Shown here piece after piece: positions 24,741 to 35,049 of a stretch of DNA of 64,000 nucleotides. The DNA lies in the NCBI GenBank assembly GCA_006384855.1, contig VCJN01002455.1:18756-82755 (forward strand), given 5' to 3'. Below the pieces are notes generated by a model, which saw only the letters and a program-made list of their open reading frames with translations, had not been told where the DNA came from and made no database searches. The position numbers and the translations under genes were made by a program. How positions within the stretch are numbered: the first letter of the stretch is position 1; each line of letters begins with the position of its first letter. This DNA comes from Tetraselmis striata (lineage: Eukaryota; Chlorophyta; Chlorodendrophyceae; Chlorodendrales; Chlorodendraceae).

Positions 24741-26187
24741 CAGGGTTGGGCTGCATTATCAACTGCACTGCAGTAAGCTACTGCATCACTGCAGCCTGCA
24801 CTATTTTCCGAAAAGGGCTGCAGTGCAGTTACCCAAAGTGCCCCAATTCTCACTGGATAACGTTTGATGGGGCCCGCCAATGATAATACGCCATAATTCG
24901 ACGGTTCCGGCGGTCGGAGCGCCGTGAATAGCACCGTACTCCCTCGTGCCATCACACGTCGCCGCATCGGGGCACAGACCAGTACACCACACACACTAGC
25001 CGAACATGTGATCCTCACTTCACGCTCACTACATGCCCAGGCACCACTACCTGTCATCCTCCTCTCATCACTCTTCGTCATTTATATGGAGGGAGACCAG
25101 TCTGCCGCGAAGCATGGCGCAACGGCGATGGGGGGCAAGGCGATGGCGGAGGACAGCACCGCCGCCGCCGCGGCCAGCACTGCCGCCAACAGCTCAGCAA
25201 GAGTGACACCGACACCACTGTTGCTGCTGGTCCATCTGAGCCATTTGCTGATGGTCCAGACAATGATGATGACGACGATGGTAGAGATGCCCTCTACTAT
25301 GACGATGGTGACGTGAGGCTGGCCACTGACCATGCCAATAAGGCCGCCTTGTTGGCCGCTGCGGAGGCTGAGCTGCGCACCGTCCTTCCGCTGTTGCAAC
25401 CTGCTCCCCAAGAGGACAGAGGACCCGTTGAAGTGGAGGAAGACGCATGCTTCTTCCCCCCCCCTCATCTCTGAATTAGCTAGGATTGCTTTATGTGTGC
25501 CGGGCTCTCACATTGAGTGCGAGCGCATGTTCTGTCTTGCTGGTCATCTTATCACCATGCACTTAAGAAATAAAATGAACCTGGATTACATGGGTATCTG
25601 CGTCTTCGTTCAGAAGAACCTCGACTTGGATGCCAAGGTCAGGGAACTACTTGCGTCACTCGTACTACGGGGAGGCTGCTTTCAACACCATGGCTGCGGA
25701 TCTACTCAAGCCATGCGGAGAGGATTGGCTGGCTTGCCGGGTCCTTGAGGGCGAGGGCGAGGGGGAGGCCATCCGCATTCAATGGGGAGCGGTGGAGTCC
25801 ATGCTGGAGCAGTATGGAGCCGAGCCAACGGATGAGGAGGCGGGGGATTAGAGGGGTTTTGATGCCATCATGCTTTTTTACGCGTATTTCACTATGCATG
25901 CCTTGGGACATCATCGTTGGACACACACAAATGTACACACAGTAGGCTTTCCCCCTCTGTAGGCAATTGAATGATATATTACAACTTCCGCCACGATTCA
26001 TGCCCCTCTGCATCCGCCATGCATGGCTGCCCCTTTGCCCTTCACTGTCCCGCCCTTCCCTATAATCAGCAGTTTCAATGCTAATGCAGCCTGCACTACA
26101 GCATGTTGACTACAGCATGCACTGTAGCATGCACTGCAGCCTCCATGCAGCCTGCAATACTGGCAAGTGGATTGCAGCCCAACCCAA
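24741..26187 (+). mobile_element. Decayed hAT-type DNA transposon
   Basis: The left end begins CAGGGTTGGGCTGCATT (24741) and the right end finishes ATTGCAGCCCAACCCAA (26187), an imperfect inverted repeat. Flanks are GTCCGAAG (24733-24740) and GTCCGAAT (26188-26195), matching at 7 of 8 bases, and 8 bp is the hAT target-duplication size. Subterminal TGCAGCCTGCA-like motifs recur at both ends, as is usual in hAT elements. The interior holds the transposase remnant described separately. Another CAGGGTTGGG begins directly after the right duplication (26196), so a second element end may abut it. Confidence 0.75.
25200..25851 (+). pseudogene. hAT transposase remnant with C-terminal dimerisation domain
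   Basis: Translation in shifting frames gives an acidic linker (P-D-N-D-D-D-D-D-G-R-D-A-L-Y-Y-D-D-G-D), then an Ala/Leu helix. After a frameshift near 25435 comes the hAT dimerisation signature D-P-L-K-W, P-L-I-S-E-L-A-R-I-A-L-C-V-P, and I-E-C-E-R-M-F-C-L-A-G-H-L-I. A further shift near 25640 leads to an acidic tail ending E-E-A-G-D at 25851. No intact catalytic region precedes it. At least two frameshifts and a missing N-terminal half make it non-autonomous. Confidence 0.8.
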
Positions 26188-28942
26188 GTCCGAATCAGGG
26201 TTGGGTTGATGGGCCTGCAATTAAGGGTACTTCAGCCTGAAGTCCCAACTTAGGCTGAATTCAGTTCAGCCTGATTACCTGCTCCCGGAAATGGCATGAA
26301 AACTCCCTCTTACTTGAAGTCCAAGTACAAATACGAGTATTACGTGTGGGGCCCGCAGCTGTAGGAGCGTAGGACTGGCTTCCTCTGAATAGACATAATC
26401 CTAAGAGGTATTGCTCCCTATCGTCCCTTAGGGATCTTTTTACATCAATGCTTTAACATATGCCCATTTAAAACAGAACTAAAAGCAGTTGTGAAAGGTT
26501 GCCAGCAATGGAGAGATATAGGCATGTAATCAAGGGTCAACCAGGAGGCCAGGGAGACAAGAACCAAGGAAGAGTCACGGGAACCAGGAAGCCCCCAAAT
26601 CGCCAAGGAACCAAAGGGTACAGGGAAACAGTGAACGCCAAGGAACGACCGGAAAAACCCCGAAAGGGAAACAGGAAACCAATGGGACCATCATGACCGC
26701 GCGGCGGTGGTCCATCAGCCGCGGCGAGTGCGCTTTTTATTGCAGCCGATGACCCGGGTCATAGCTACACATGCTGACGAGTGATGCGAGGCATGCGCAG
26801 GAGCACCATCACTTGCCGTGCGCGCCGCTCCGACCCCGCCAAGAACTTTGCCTGTATGCGCCATGTTGATGAGCACGGAGAAACGGCGGCGCCACGCATA
26901 CAAAAGCTAGCCGATTTTCTGGATAGTGTGCCTGTGGCTACCTTTCGCGAGCTCCACCAAGAAAGCCTCGGCGTGCGGGGCCAGCGAGCCGAACTCGGAC
27001 ACGGCGAAGGGAACAAAACGAAGCATGCCGCCGCCGGCTTTTGGAGTTTGTGGGGCTCTGCTGCGGGCCGCAAAGCGGTCGTTGAATCCGAGCTTGACAC
27101 GCCGAGCATAGGGGCAATGGTGGTATCGATAGCAACCGTGTTCCCGCGGATACCACCATACCCGAAAAGCTTTTGGGTTTAGGTCGACAATGAGACTTGC
27201 GCTTCTTCTCGATCAGGAAACGAGGTGTTGACCACTTCAACTCCGGATGACTGAGTCCCTCCGCGAACTTGATGGTGCACTTCGGCTCGTTCGACGGAAA
27301 GCTGCCGAGAGCTCGATATAGTAAAACGTCGAACTCCGACACATACACCGAAAAAATCGCAGGCACACTGCTCAGTCCAGCATCAATTTGAAGTTATGAA
27401 TCAATCTTAATTCCAGCCTCACGTTGTAGGTTAGGGGCTTGAGCTCATTTACGTACAGCTTTAACAAGCTCCGTTGCAATAGCAGGCCGTTCGAAATCAG
27501 GTTTCTCGTACGACTGCCACCAGCGACGGAGTGCGAGGGGCAGCCCCGTTTAGGCGCGAAGTAGCGCGTTGAAGCCGCATGTCTTACCGGCGGAGGAATC
27601 GTTCCGACTGCCCGGAAACGGTGGTCTTCTTCACCAGCGAGCCGAAGGCCGGCGGCATGGGGGGCTCTTGTATCACGAGGCGTGAAGAGCGACCCTTCGA
27701 ATCAGTTGAACGGTTGTCCGTGTGGGACACTTGTTGTTGGCGCGAAGAGCCAGCAGCGCACGGTGCCCTCCGGACGATCGTCGACCGCCTCACGGGCAGC
27801 GAGACATGTCCACGAGCTGGACGCGGGGCATCCCTTCTGAGTGCGTGGCTTGTAAAGCCAAAGACCTTGCATGTCATGAAGACAGGAGCTCTGTCGCGGC
27901 GCGACCCCATGGTGGGCGTTCCGCGACAAAGGAAGATGGGGACAGACAAGCCCCCTAGACGGTGCGTTTAAACACACGACGAAGCAACATGCGGGAGCAT
28001 TGCCACCCGGGATGGCTACGTCGTGAACCGCACGCGGGTGGTGCCGTACGGGAGTACAGTGTCGATGCCGCTCCTCTAGGCGCTGCGGGGTCAATGCGGC
28101 TCCTCGGGCGGTACGGCATACTAGCACCGGACATATTATTATTGGCGCCGTATTTGCGCCGCACCACAAATAGACGACAGAAAACCCACGCTAAGTAGAC
28201 GACAAGGGACAGGAAACCCCAACTACTAGTAGTAAACATATTACTGGTACTTTTTTGTGGTGTTTTCCCGCCCCCGGGACATGACTGGCAACAGTGAAAC
28301 CCTTGCAGCGTCTCTATACGTCGACGATTGTCGTTTCGGGAGCAGCGATCCAGTTACGGAAAGCCCTAGGCGATGCTTCGTTATGGTCAACAAGCAAATT
28401 GCCTAGGTCAAGCAATTTGCTCCCTTGCCTCATGCTTGACCTTGGTTCCATGCTTATGTCTTTCTTTTGCTGGCAACCTTTCATAGTTGCTTTTGGTTCT
28501 GTTTGTAGCGCGCATATGTTAAAGCACTGGTGTAAAATTAATAAAGCAAATTGCCGAAGCATTCTGCACGACTAATTGAAAGGGGGTCGCGTCCGCGCGT
28601 GCGGCACGTGATGGTACTCATGCGCCTGCGTCGCGTCGCTCGTCGGCATGTGTTGCTATGACCCGGGTCATTGGCTGCAAGCGTCCTCGCCGCGGCTGAT
28701 AGCCTACCCCGGGGCGGGGGTCCCTTTGGTCCCTGGCAGCTAAGTGATTTCGTGGTTCCCTTGGCTCCTTCTTGGTTCTTGGCTCCCTGTCCTCCTGCTC
28801 GACCTTGGTTTCAGGCTTATGTCTCTCTTTTGCTGGCAACCTTTCACAGTTGACGTTAGTTCTGTTTGTAGTGCGCTTTTGTGAAAGCCCTTATGTAATT
28901 AAAAGCGACTAATTGAGGGCCAGTCCTAGAATTTTCAGCACT

Positions 28943-29465
28943 GTACATCCCTTGTCCGCTCGGTTGAGCGGTCGTCTCGTATGCGAGAGACCCGGGTTCG
29001 ATTCCTGGCCGATGTATTTCGGCAATATCGGCCCGGCGTGTCCCGGGTTTACCTGGTGGATGCATAGCCCTTCGGGGTTTGAATGAGGCAATGGTAAAAG
29101 TTCGCCCCGGGACATCGGCCGAAGCCGCCCCAGCACTTGACCTCGTGCGCCAACTGCAGTCGTAGGTCTGGCATAGCCAGTAGACCATTGCCTCATTCGA
29201 ACCCCGAAGGGCTAATGCATCAACCGAGTAAACCCGGGACACGCCGGGCCGATATTGCCGAAATACATCAGCCAGGAATCGAACCCGGGTCTCTCGCGTA
29301 CGAGACGACCGCTCTAACGAGCGGACAAGGGATGTACCTTGTAGACATGAGGCAATGGTCTACGGGCTACAGGTATGCAAGACTTACGACTGCAGTTGGC
29401 GCACGAGGTCAAGTAGTGCTGGGGCGGCTTCGGCCGATGTCCCGGGGCGAACTTCACTTCTACTT
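28943..29465 (+). mobile_element. tRNA-derived SINE (host copy) interrupted by a second SINE
   Basis: The head at 28943-29010 resembles a tRNA gene. It has GCTCGGTTGAGCGG in the A-box position and GGGTTCGATTCC, a good B box, so RNA polymerase III transcription is likely. A non-tRNA body of about 250 bases follows. This copy runs 28943-29094, is interrupted by 29095-29346, and resumes at 29359 (GTCTACGGGCTAC), ending near 29465 with a CT-rich tail. Its anticodon arm does not fold into a clean 5/7/5 hairpin, so I do not call it a working tRNA. Confidence 0.8.
29095..29346 (-). mobile_element. Second copy of the same SINE, inserted in reverse
   Basis: The reverse complement of this segment matches the host copy from head to tail (GTACATCCCTTGTCCGCTC at the head, CCCGGGGCGAACTTTTA at the tail). 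It is flanked by the perfect direct repeat ATGAGGCAATGG (29083-29094 and 29347-29358), which is the host sequence duplicated at insertion. The head carries GGGTTCGATTCCTGGC, so the B box is intact. About nine extra bases (CTTGTAGAC in plus orientation) lie beyond the head. Confidence 0.85.
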
Positions 29466-29479
29466 TGTACTCGTCCTAC

Positions 29480-29600
29480 TGCGGCGTGCTGATGAATGAT
29501 GATGATTATTCGCGATTATATATCGGCGTGCTGATGATGATGATTATTAGCGATTATATATCGGCGTGCTGATGATTAGCGATTATAATATTATAATGTA
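29480..29600. repeat. Short AT-rich tandem repeat, about three units of about 40 bp
   Basis: The unit CGGCGTGCTGATGATGATG followed by ATTATTAGCGATTATATAT occurs about three times with loss of GAT triplets. It lies directly after the SINE pair. It may be a satellite grown from a SINE or transposon tail. Confidence 0.7.
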
Positions 29601-30001
29601 GTCGCTAATCATTTCTGAACACCGGCTCTGCTAAAAAGAAACATTTGTTATGTAGACGCCCGTTTTCTGAACACGCAGCGTTAGACAGAAGCGCGCGGCA
29701 AATGTCACATGCCAGTCATGTACACCACTACTGGCACCACCCGCTTTGCTACACAGGCAGCAGCCATAACGACGGCTGGCACTTCACCATCAGGGAGGAG
29801 CGCATGCCGGTGGTAGTCCAGCGGGAGACAAACGAGACAAGTTGCACCACGGAGCTGTTACAGCCGTCCAGTCGAGCTCCACGCGCGTCCAACCGCTTGC
29901 GCCTCGGGCGGCCACCTGCTCAGCAGCTCGCACCGTGCCGACAGCACCCGTCGAAAGCTCCGGGTGCAGAGAAAACGGGTAGATAGCGCGTACAGTCGAA
30001 G

Positions 30002-30032
<31 letters not shown>

Positions 30033-30098
30033 TTCTCCCCACTGGTCACCGGTCCTGTAGCACCGGTGGCCGAGCAGTGCAGCAGGAAGGGGTTCAGC
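29601..30098. promoter_or_regulatory. 5' flank of the CFAP73-like gene
   Basis: The flank has no recognisable gene. A 30-base poly-C run (30003-30032) lies some 65 bases before the start codon at 30099, where it would fall in the leader or promoter. Confidence 0.4.
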
Positions 30099-31958
30099 AT
30101 GGGGGACAGCACGTTTTTGACCGCCCTTGGGGTAGACCCCTACGAGGGGCTGGGCGACATTCAGGATTCCAACCCGTCCCAGGTGAACCGCATCCCTGCC
30201 AGAGCATTATCCACGCAGCACCTTTTTTACACGGTGCACGCAGACTTCGTGCCAGGCGGAACGGTCTTCAGGGTATAACAGGCGTCTACTAACTCCATGA
30301 CTGCCTGGGCCCATAGACGACAGTGCTGCTGCAGAAAAAGAAGGAGATGCAGGCCCTGCAGCGCCAGGTCAACAAGAAACAGTATGAATGCGATCAGCGG
30401 CTGACGGTGGTGAAGCAGAGAGAGGTGATGCTGGGTCAGAAGCAGACAAAAATCCAGGAGGCGATAAAGCGGTTTGATAAGTTCATCCAGGAGAACGACA
30501 TCAAACGCAACAAAGCAGCGCGGAAGGAGAAAGAGGAGCGGCAGGAGCGCATGATAAAGGAGGAGGAGGCCGCGGGGCTGACGGGGCAGCTGCGCGATCT
30601 CCAGGTGCTAGGCTGCACATGCTGCGGCAGCCCTGCCACCAGATTCACATGGCTGGTATGTGATCGCGAAATACCCCACTGATGAATGCCCTGCTTTGGA
30701 CTGCCTAGGATGCGCGCGCAAAGCAGAAGAAAGAGCTTCACCAGGGCAGGGTAAAAGCTCCGCCTCTGGCACTGTCCCCAACGACAGGCGGCGGCGTACT
30801 GAGTTATCATTCGTGTGCCTGAAGATGACAGTCTGCCGAACCTTGTTCTAAATGTTGAGGCGCATGGCATGGCGACTAGGTGTATGAGCGGTACCTGGAG
30901 ACAGTAGTGGAGTCCAGCGGGGGTGACTTTGACGAGATTGAGGACGCTCTGATGAGATACACAACTCTGAAGGTGCCGCCAGGATCTGCCTGTTTCTCTG
31001 CGTGATTGACGGATATCGCACGCCGGGTTCCAAAGAGAACCGGATATCCTGACATACGTCTGCTTGTGACCTGCTCTTTTAGGGCACCGCAGAAGACCTC
31101 GGCCAGATGGGCGATAAGCTTAATTCGGAAATAGAGGACTTGAAGGTGAGCGCACAATAAGGGGTCCAGTGAGGTTGTCTGAGAATGCAACCTGGATACT
31201 TGCGTTGGAGATACTGTGCTGTGGGGGGATCTGAGGGGATCTGATGTTTATTGGGGGGCACATTGGCAGACGGCGACCATCCAGCGAAAGAAAGAGCTGG
31301 AGGACGCTTTGCTCATGGCGACCAGCTCCATCGCCAAAAAGCAGAAGGAAATGGAAACTCTGCGCAACACTGGCATGCTCTTGGAGCAGCGGCTTGCCAC
31401 GCAGGAGGAGAGCGCAAACCAACAAATCAGTACAATGGGTACGACTACCTACATGATGTGTGTGTGCGTGCGCATGTGTGTATGTGTGTGTGTGTATGTG
31501 TGTGTGTGTGTGCGTGCGTGTGTGTGTGTGTGTGTGCGAATGTATGTGTGTGTGTGTGTGCGTGCGTGTGTGTGTGTGTGTGCGAATGTATGTGTGTGTG
31601 TGTGTGTGTGCGAATGTATGTATGTGTGTGTGTGTGTGCGCGCATGTGTGTGTGTTTGTGTGTGTGCGTGCGTGTGTGTGTGTGTGTGTGCAAATGTATG
31701 TGTGTGTGTGTGTGTGTGCGTGCGTGTGTGTGTGTGTGTGCGAATGTATGTGTGTGTGTGTGTGTGTGTGCGACTGTATGTGTGTGTGTGTGTGTGTGTG
31801 TGCGTGCGTGTGTGTGTGCGAATGTATGTGTGTGTGTGTGTGTGTGTGCGCGCATGTGTGTGTGTTTGTGTGTGTGTGCGTGCGTGTGTGTGTGTGTGCG
31901 AATGTATGTGTGTGTGTGTGTGTGTGTATGTGCGTGTGTGCGTGTGTGTGTGTGCGAA

Positions 31959-31992
<34 letters not shown>

Positions 31993-32823
31993 CGCATGTG
32001 TGTGTGTTTGTGTGTGTGCGTGTGCGTGTGCGTGTGCGTGTGCCGCTGTACATCACAGTTTCATGATGTGCGCCCCCATTGCTGTCTTTTAGGCAATGCT
32101 TGGAGATTTTGGCGGTGTCTTCTCAATGCTTATAATGGCACCGTGTGCAGGCGAAGCTCGGAGAGCCATCACCAACATATACTTCAGATGTCGAAAGGCC
32201 AATCACCCCATGCTCAATCCAGAGGCTGAGGCTGCAAAGGTGAGGGTCAGGTCAATTTGCATGGGACAATTTGTTAAGTTTCGCCAGAATCGGCTCGTCC
32301 AGCAAGTTCAGATTTTGGTCAGTTGCTGGCTCTGCAGCGCCGCTTGGGCTTACTGCATGGATGGTGGTCATGCAGGCACTTGATTACATCAAGTTGAGGG
32401 TTTTAGACTTGGGTAGGGTGTCGGCGCGGAGAGCCGAGGCTCCGAAGAAAAAAACCGAGGCGCCACAAAAGAAAAAGGTGCGTGTTTTCTGACGTACTGC
32501 CTCTGCTCTTGCTCAGCTGGGTGCCCTGTCCGATCTGGGCTGCAACTAACCATCACAAGTACCTGGGCGATATGCAGATTGCCAAGAAAAAGGGCGCGGA
32601 CCCCTCTGGGCCGGTATTCAAACGGATAGAATCCTCCAGCTCAGCTACAGCGCCATCATCCACAGATGATGTAGATCACACCCATGCCCACGAGGGATTG
32701 CCAGGGATTGTTGAGGAGGACGAGGAGCGGTTTCTCCTCACGCAGGGGGAGCCCAAACACCCCGATGTCAAGGTCGACAGGCATGTGACCATTGCCGCCG
32801 CGAACCGTCCACCTACAGAGTAG
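30099..32823 (+). CDS. CFAP73/CCDC42-family axonemal coiled-coil protein (DUF4200)
   Basis: Members such as Chlamydomonas MIA2/FAP73 work with FAP100 to anchor I1 inner dynein arms on the axoneme. Exons: 30099-30272, 30317-30604, 30880-30972, 31083-31145, 31270-31438, a poorly resolved piece after 32094, 32151-32239, 32376-32477 and 32560-32823, giving roughly 400 residues. Exon 2 holds the DUF4200 start (V-L-L-Q-K-K-K-E-M) and the hallmark I-K-R-F-D-K-F-I-Q-E-N-D-I-K-R-N-K-A. Exon 3 has V-Y-E-R-Y-L-E-T-V-V. Later exons match the A-x-x-N-I-Y and helical end seen in animal relatives. The C-terminal 85 residues are acidic and Ser-rich, longer than in animals. The intron after 31438 is mostly (TG)n. 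MIA2 orthology over CCDC42 paralogy would need a tree. Confidence 0.82.
31455..32046 (+). repeat. Long (TG)n microsatellite within an intron
   Basis: Nearly 600 bases are TG dinucleotides interrupted by short CGAATGTA, CGTGCG and CGCGCATG steps that recur at 30-80 base spacing, giving a higher-order pattern. The alternating purine-pyrimidine tract favours Z-DNA. All six frames are open across much of it, which is an artefact of the dinucleotide. Confidence 0.95.
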
Positions 32824-35049
32824 ACGCAGCCCTTAATATGTACATGTTTACCAGTCAGTAAGGAAAAGCATGTCCCAAAACCCACCTACGGTGTAGTCCT
32901 GCATGGAGCCGCAGCTGCGTCCCAGCGGCTGCCACCAATGTCGCCACACCAGAAGTGCATCCCTTATTTTCAATTGACTGACTCGTTGCGTAGTCAGTGA
33001 CGATGTGACGGATGTCCTGCGTGACCGCTGGTGCCTTGCGGTTTTGATTTGTTCTGTCTTGGGTAATACACACTTTTCATGGCTATTGCGGGAGCGCGGC
33101 AGCACTTCGGCTACATATGGGCGGAATATTCAATGATAAAACTGTCGCTACCACAAGTAGTAGCGCTACAAGATTTCTGGTGAACATGTGCCTTCATCCA
33201 TATATTCAGATTGTTCGCATTATCTGTCCGTGCAAGAACAGGTTTTTAGACTGCTACTCTGCTAGTTCCCTGCGTGTACCGGGGCAGATGTGCCTATGCT
33301 GCTATGTTGTGTTAGTTATGTTTGTAGTGCGCATTTGTGAAAGCCATGATGTAACAAAAACCATCACGTTTACCCCGCAACAGCGCAGCATGCAGCATGT
33401 CCCGTGACGAACTTTTGCGCGCCCAAATTGTGGCGATGCAGCTTGATAAGGATCCTCTCTCGTACGAGGAATATTCGAATATTGCCCTGGACGCACGTCT
33501 CAGAGCCATGAGGATCGGGTCACGAGGGAAGAAAATAATCAATATTCGAATATCCCGCATGGGGCGGCGAGAATATATCATTTTGAATGAGATGCGAATT
33601 CTAGTCGCTGGACCACAGCAGCATCTGATGTAGTAGTCAGTCCGTACTGGCACGACACTGGTGCCGTACGTTCCGCGCTGTGATTCGCCGATATCACCAG
33701 CGCGCGATTGGCGCGGTCGCGATTCAGGGTACGAGTATACTGCGACTCGAATAACATAGAGAATCTGACGGCGGACGAATACCTCAACGTACCGCAAACT
33801 TGTATTAACGTACCGTGGGCGAAATTTTATTAATCTGTTTATACATACACTACTTTTTATATATTTGATGATTTGGCGCCGTACGAGCAGTACGTCCGCT
33901 CAGCAGGTCTGTGATCAGCATCAGCCGCGGTCGTCCGGCGCCTCCCCGCCCCGTCGGTTCCACGACGCTGCCTTCCATCTTGCGCGCCCCAAATGCGTGA
34001 GAGCAACCCAACAGGTCCGCTATAGCAAGGCAAGCCCGACAAAACCAAGAATCCTCTGTCCCAGCCCACGGAACAGTACGAGTAAGCGCGGAGTCTCCGC
34101 CGCGGCTTTGGAATCACTTGCAGGTAGCTGTCGTCTCGGGCTGTGTCGGACCCGCGCCCCATCGTGATGCCTAAATCATAAACACGTTCCCAGCTGCCAG
34201 TTGGGCCCGGCTGGGCGCCAGGCTGGCACTCCGAGGCGCCGTTGAACTGCTGTAACGCAGCAGCAGCCCAGCTCGGCCCCATCGTGTGCTCTGGCCAATG
34301 CGCCCCGCCCACTGTGGGCGCGCGCGAATTCCCCCATCCCATCCCCCCGCCCCCCCTCTCACTCCCTCTGGCCCACAAACCGCTTATGTCGCCGGTGCCC
34401 GGTACCCTGGGTACCTTCCACCCCGGGACAGCTCGAGGCCTCCAGGGGTCGGGGTGCGGGCCGGGCTTGCCGAGACGCACGCCGCTCCAGTCAGCTGCCG
34501 CTCCCATCTGCCCCCATCGCCCCATCGCCCTCCGCCCTCCCCGGCCCGGCCCGGACCTGCTCAGATGTTCCCCTTCCATCTCTCTCTCCGTCGTCCGGCC
34601 CACGTATGAGCAGACCCGTGATTCCGGCCGGGCTTGCGTCTTGGCCTATCCGCGGATGGCCGAGCGAGCCACCCCTCCATCCCCTTTCCTCCATCGGTCA
34701 CACTGAGTTGGCCCACCACCGCGACCGCTCCGCGATCCCGTAGCGTACCTTGCACTTTAGCGTTCAATATCGGCATCGTTGAGCCGGGTGGCGCCGGCAG
34801 GGGTGCGCGAGTTCCCGTGCTAGCCCTATGGATGATGTCTTGGGTGCTTGCCGCCCCCTCGCAGGTGTTTCAATCTCGTGCCCCCGGCCCGACCCTCGCA
34901 ATGGACCCTGCATTCTTACGAGTGAGGAATTTTCCCACATACCAGAAACCACTGAAACGTATTGCGTGTCGACCTTGCCTTCTCCCCGCAGGAAACTTTC
35001 AGCTGGGTCCCCGCACCGGCCCTTCAGGACCTCTGTGTGGAACTTAACA
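32824..35049. other. Intergenic region between CFAP73-like and UGP3 genes
   Basis: This 2.2-kb spacer carries a solitary copy of the terminal-like module (33321-33355). Right after it a short frame (33397-33633) starts M-S-R-D-E-L-L-R-A-Q-I-V-A-M-Q. It is hydrophilic and protein-like, but only 78 residues and unrecognised. The 33640-33860 segment is AT-rich. The 34250-34800 stretch is GC-rich and is probably the UGP3 promoter and leader. No other gene is recognised. Confidence 0.45.

Larger units (their letters stand above)
24656..28899. mobile_element. Nested transposon interval bounded by inverted terminal-like modules
   Basis: A module reading TTTGTAGTGCGC, then (A/T)TTTGTGAAAGCC, then TGATGTAA occurs inverted at 24656-24683 and direct at 28864-28899, enclosing 4.2 kb. 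A variant pair with CATATG(T)TAAAGC lies at 26439-26465 (inverted) and 28501-28535 (direct), enclosing 2.1 kb. A solitary copy sits at 33321-33355. Homology extends inward from the 26.4-kb copy to about 26785 and from the 28.9-kb copy back to about 28625. Both arms hold the 12-bp palindrome TGACCCGGGTCA (26749 and 28660) and GGTTGCCAGCA. The pattern suits a DNA transposon family with long inverted ends, inserted more than once. The inner 26.8-28.4 kb has only broken frames that I cannot assign. Confidence 0.55.

Noticed and set aside
26765-27366. Possible retrotransposon coding remnants on the minus strand
   Set aside because: Short phrases such as V-S-E-F-G-S-L-A-P-H-A-E-A-F-L look protein-like, but no reverse transcriptase or integrase motif could be found.
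28943-29010. Functional tRNA gene
   Set aside because: Pol III boxes are present, but the anticodon arm is irregular and the unit is repeated with a long non-tRNA body, so it is a SINE head.
31216-32229. Long Cys/Val or Thr/His repeat open frames on both strands
   Set aside because: They are translations of the (TG)n tract, open in all phases, and sit in an intron.
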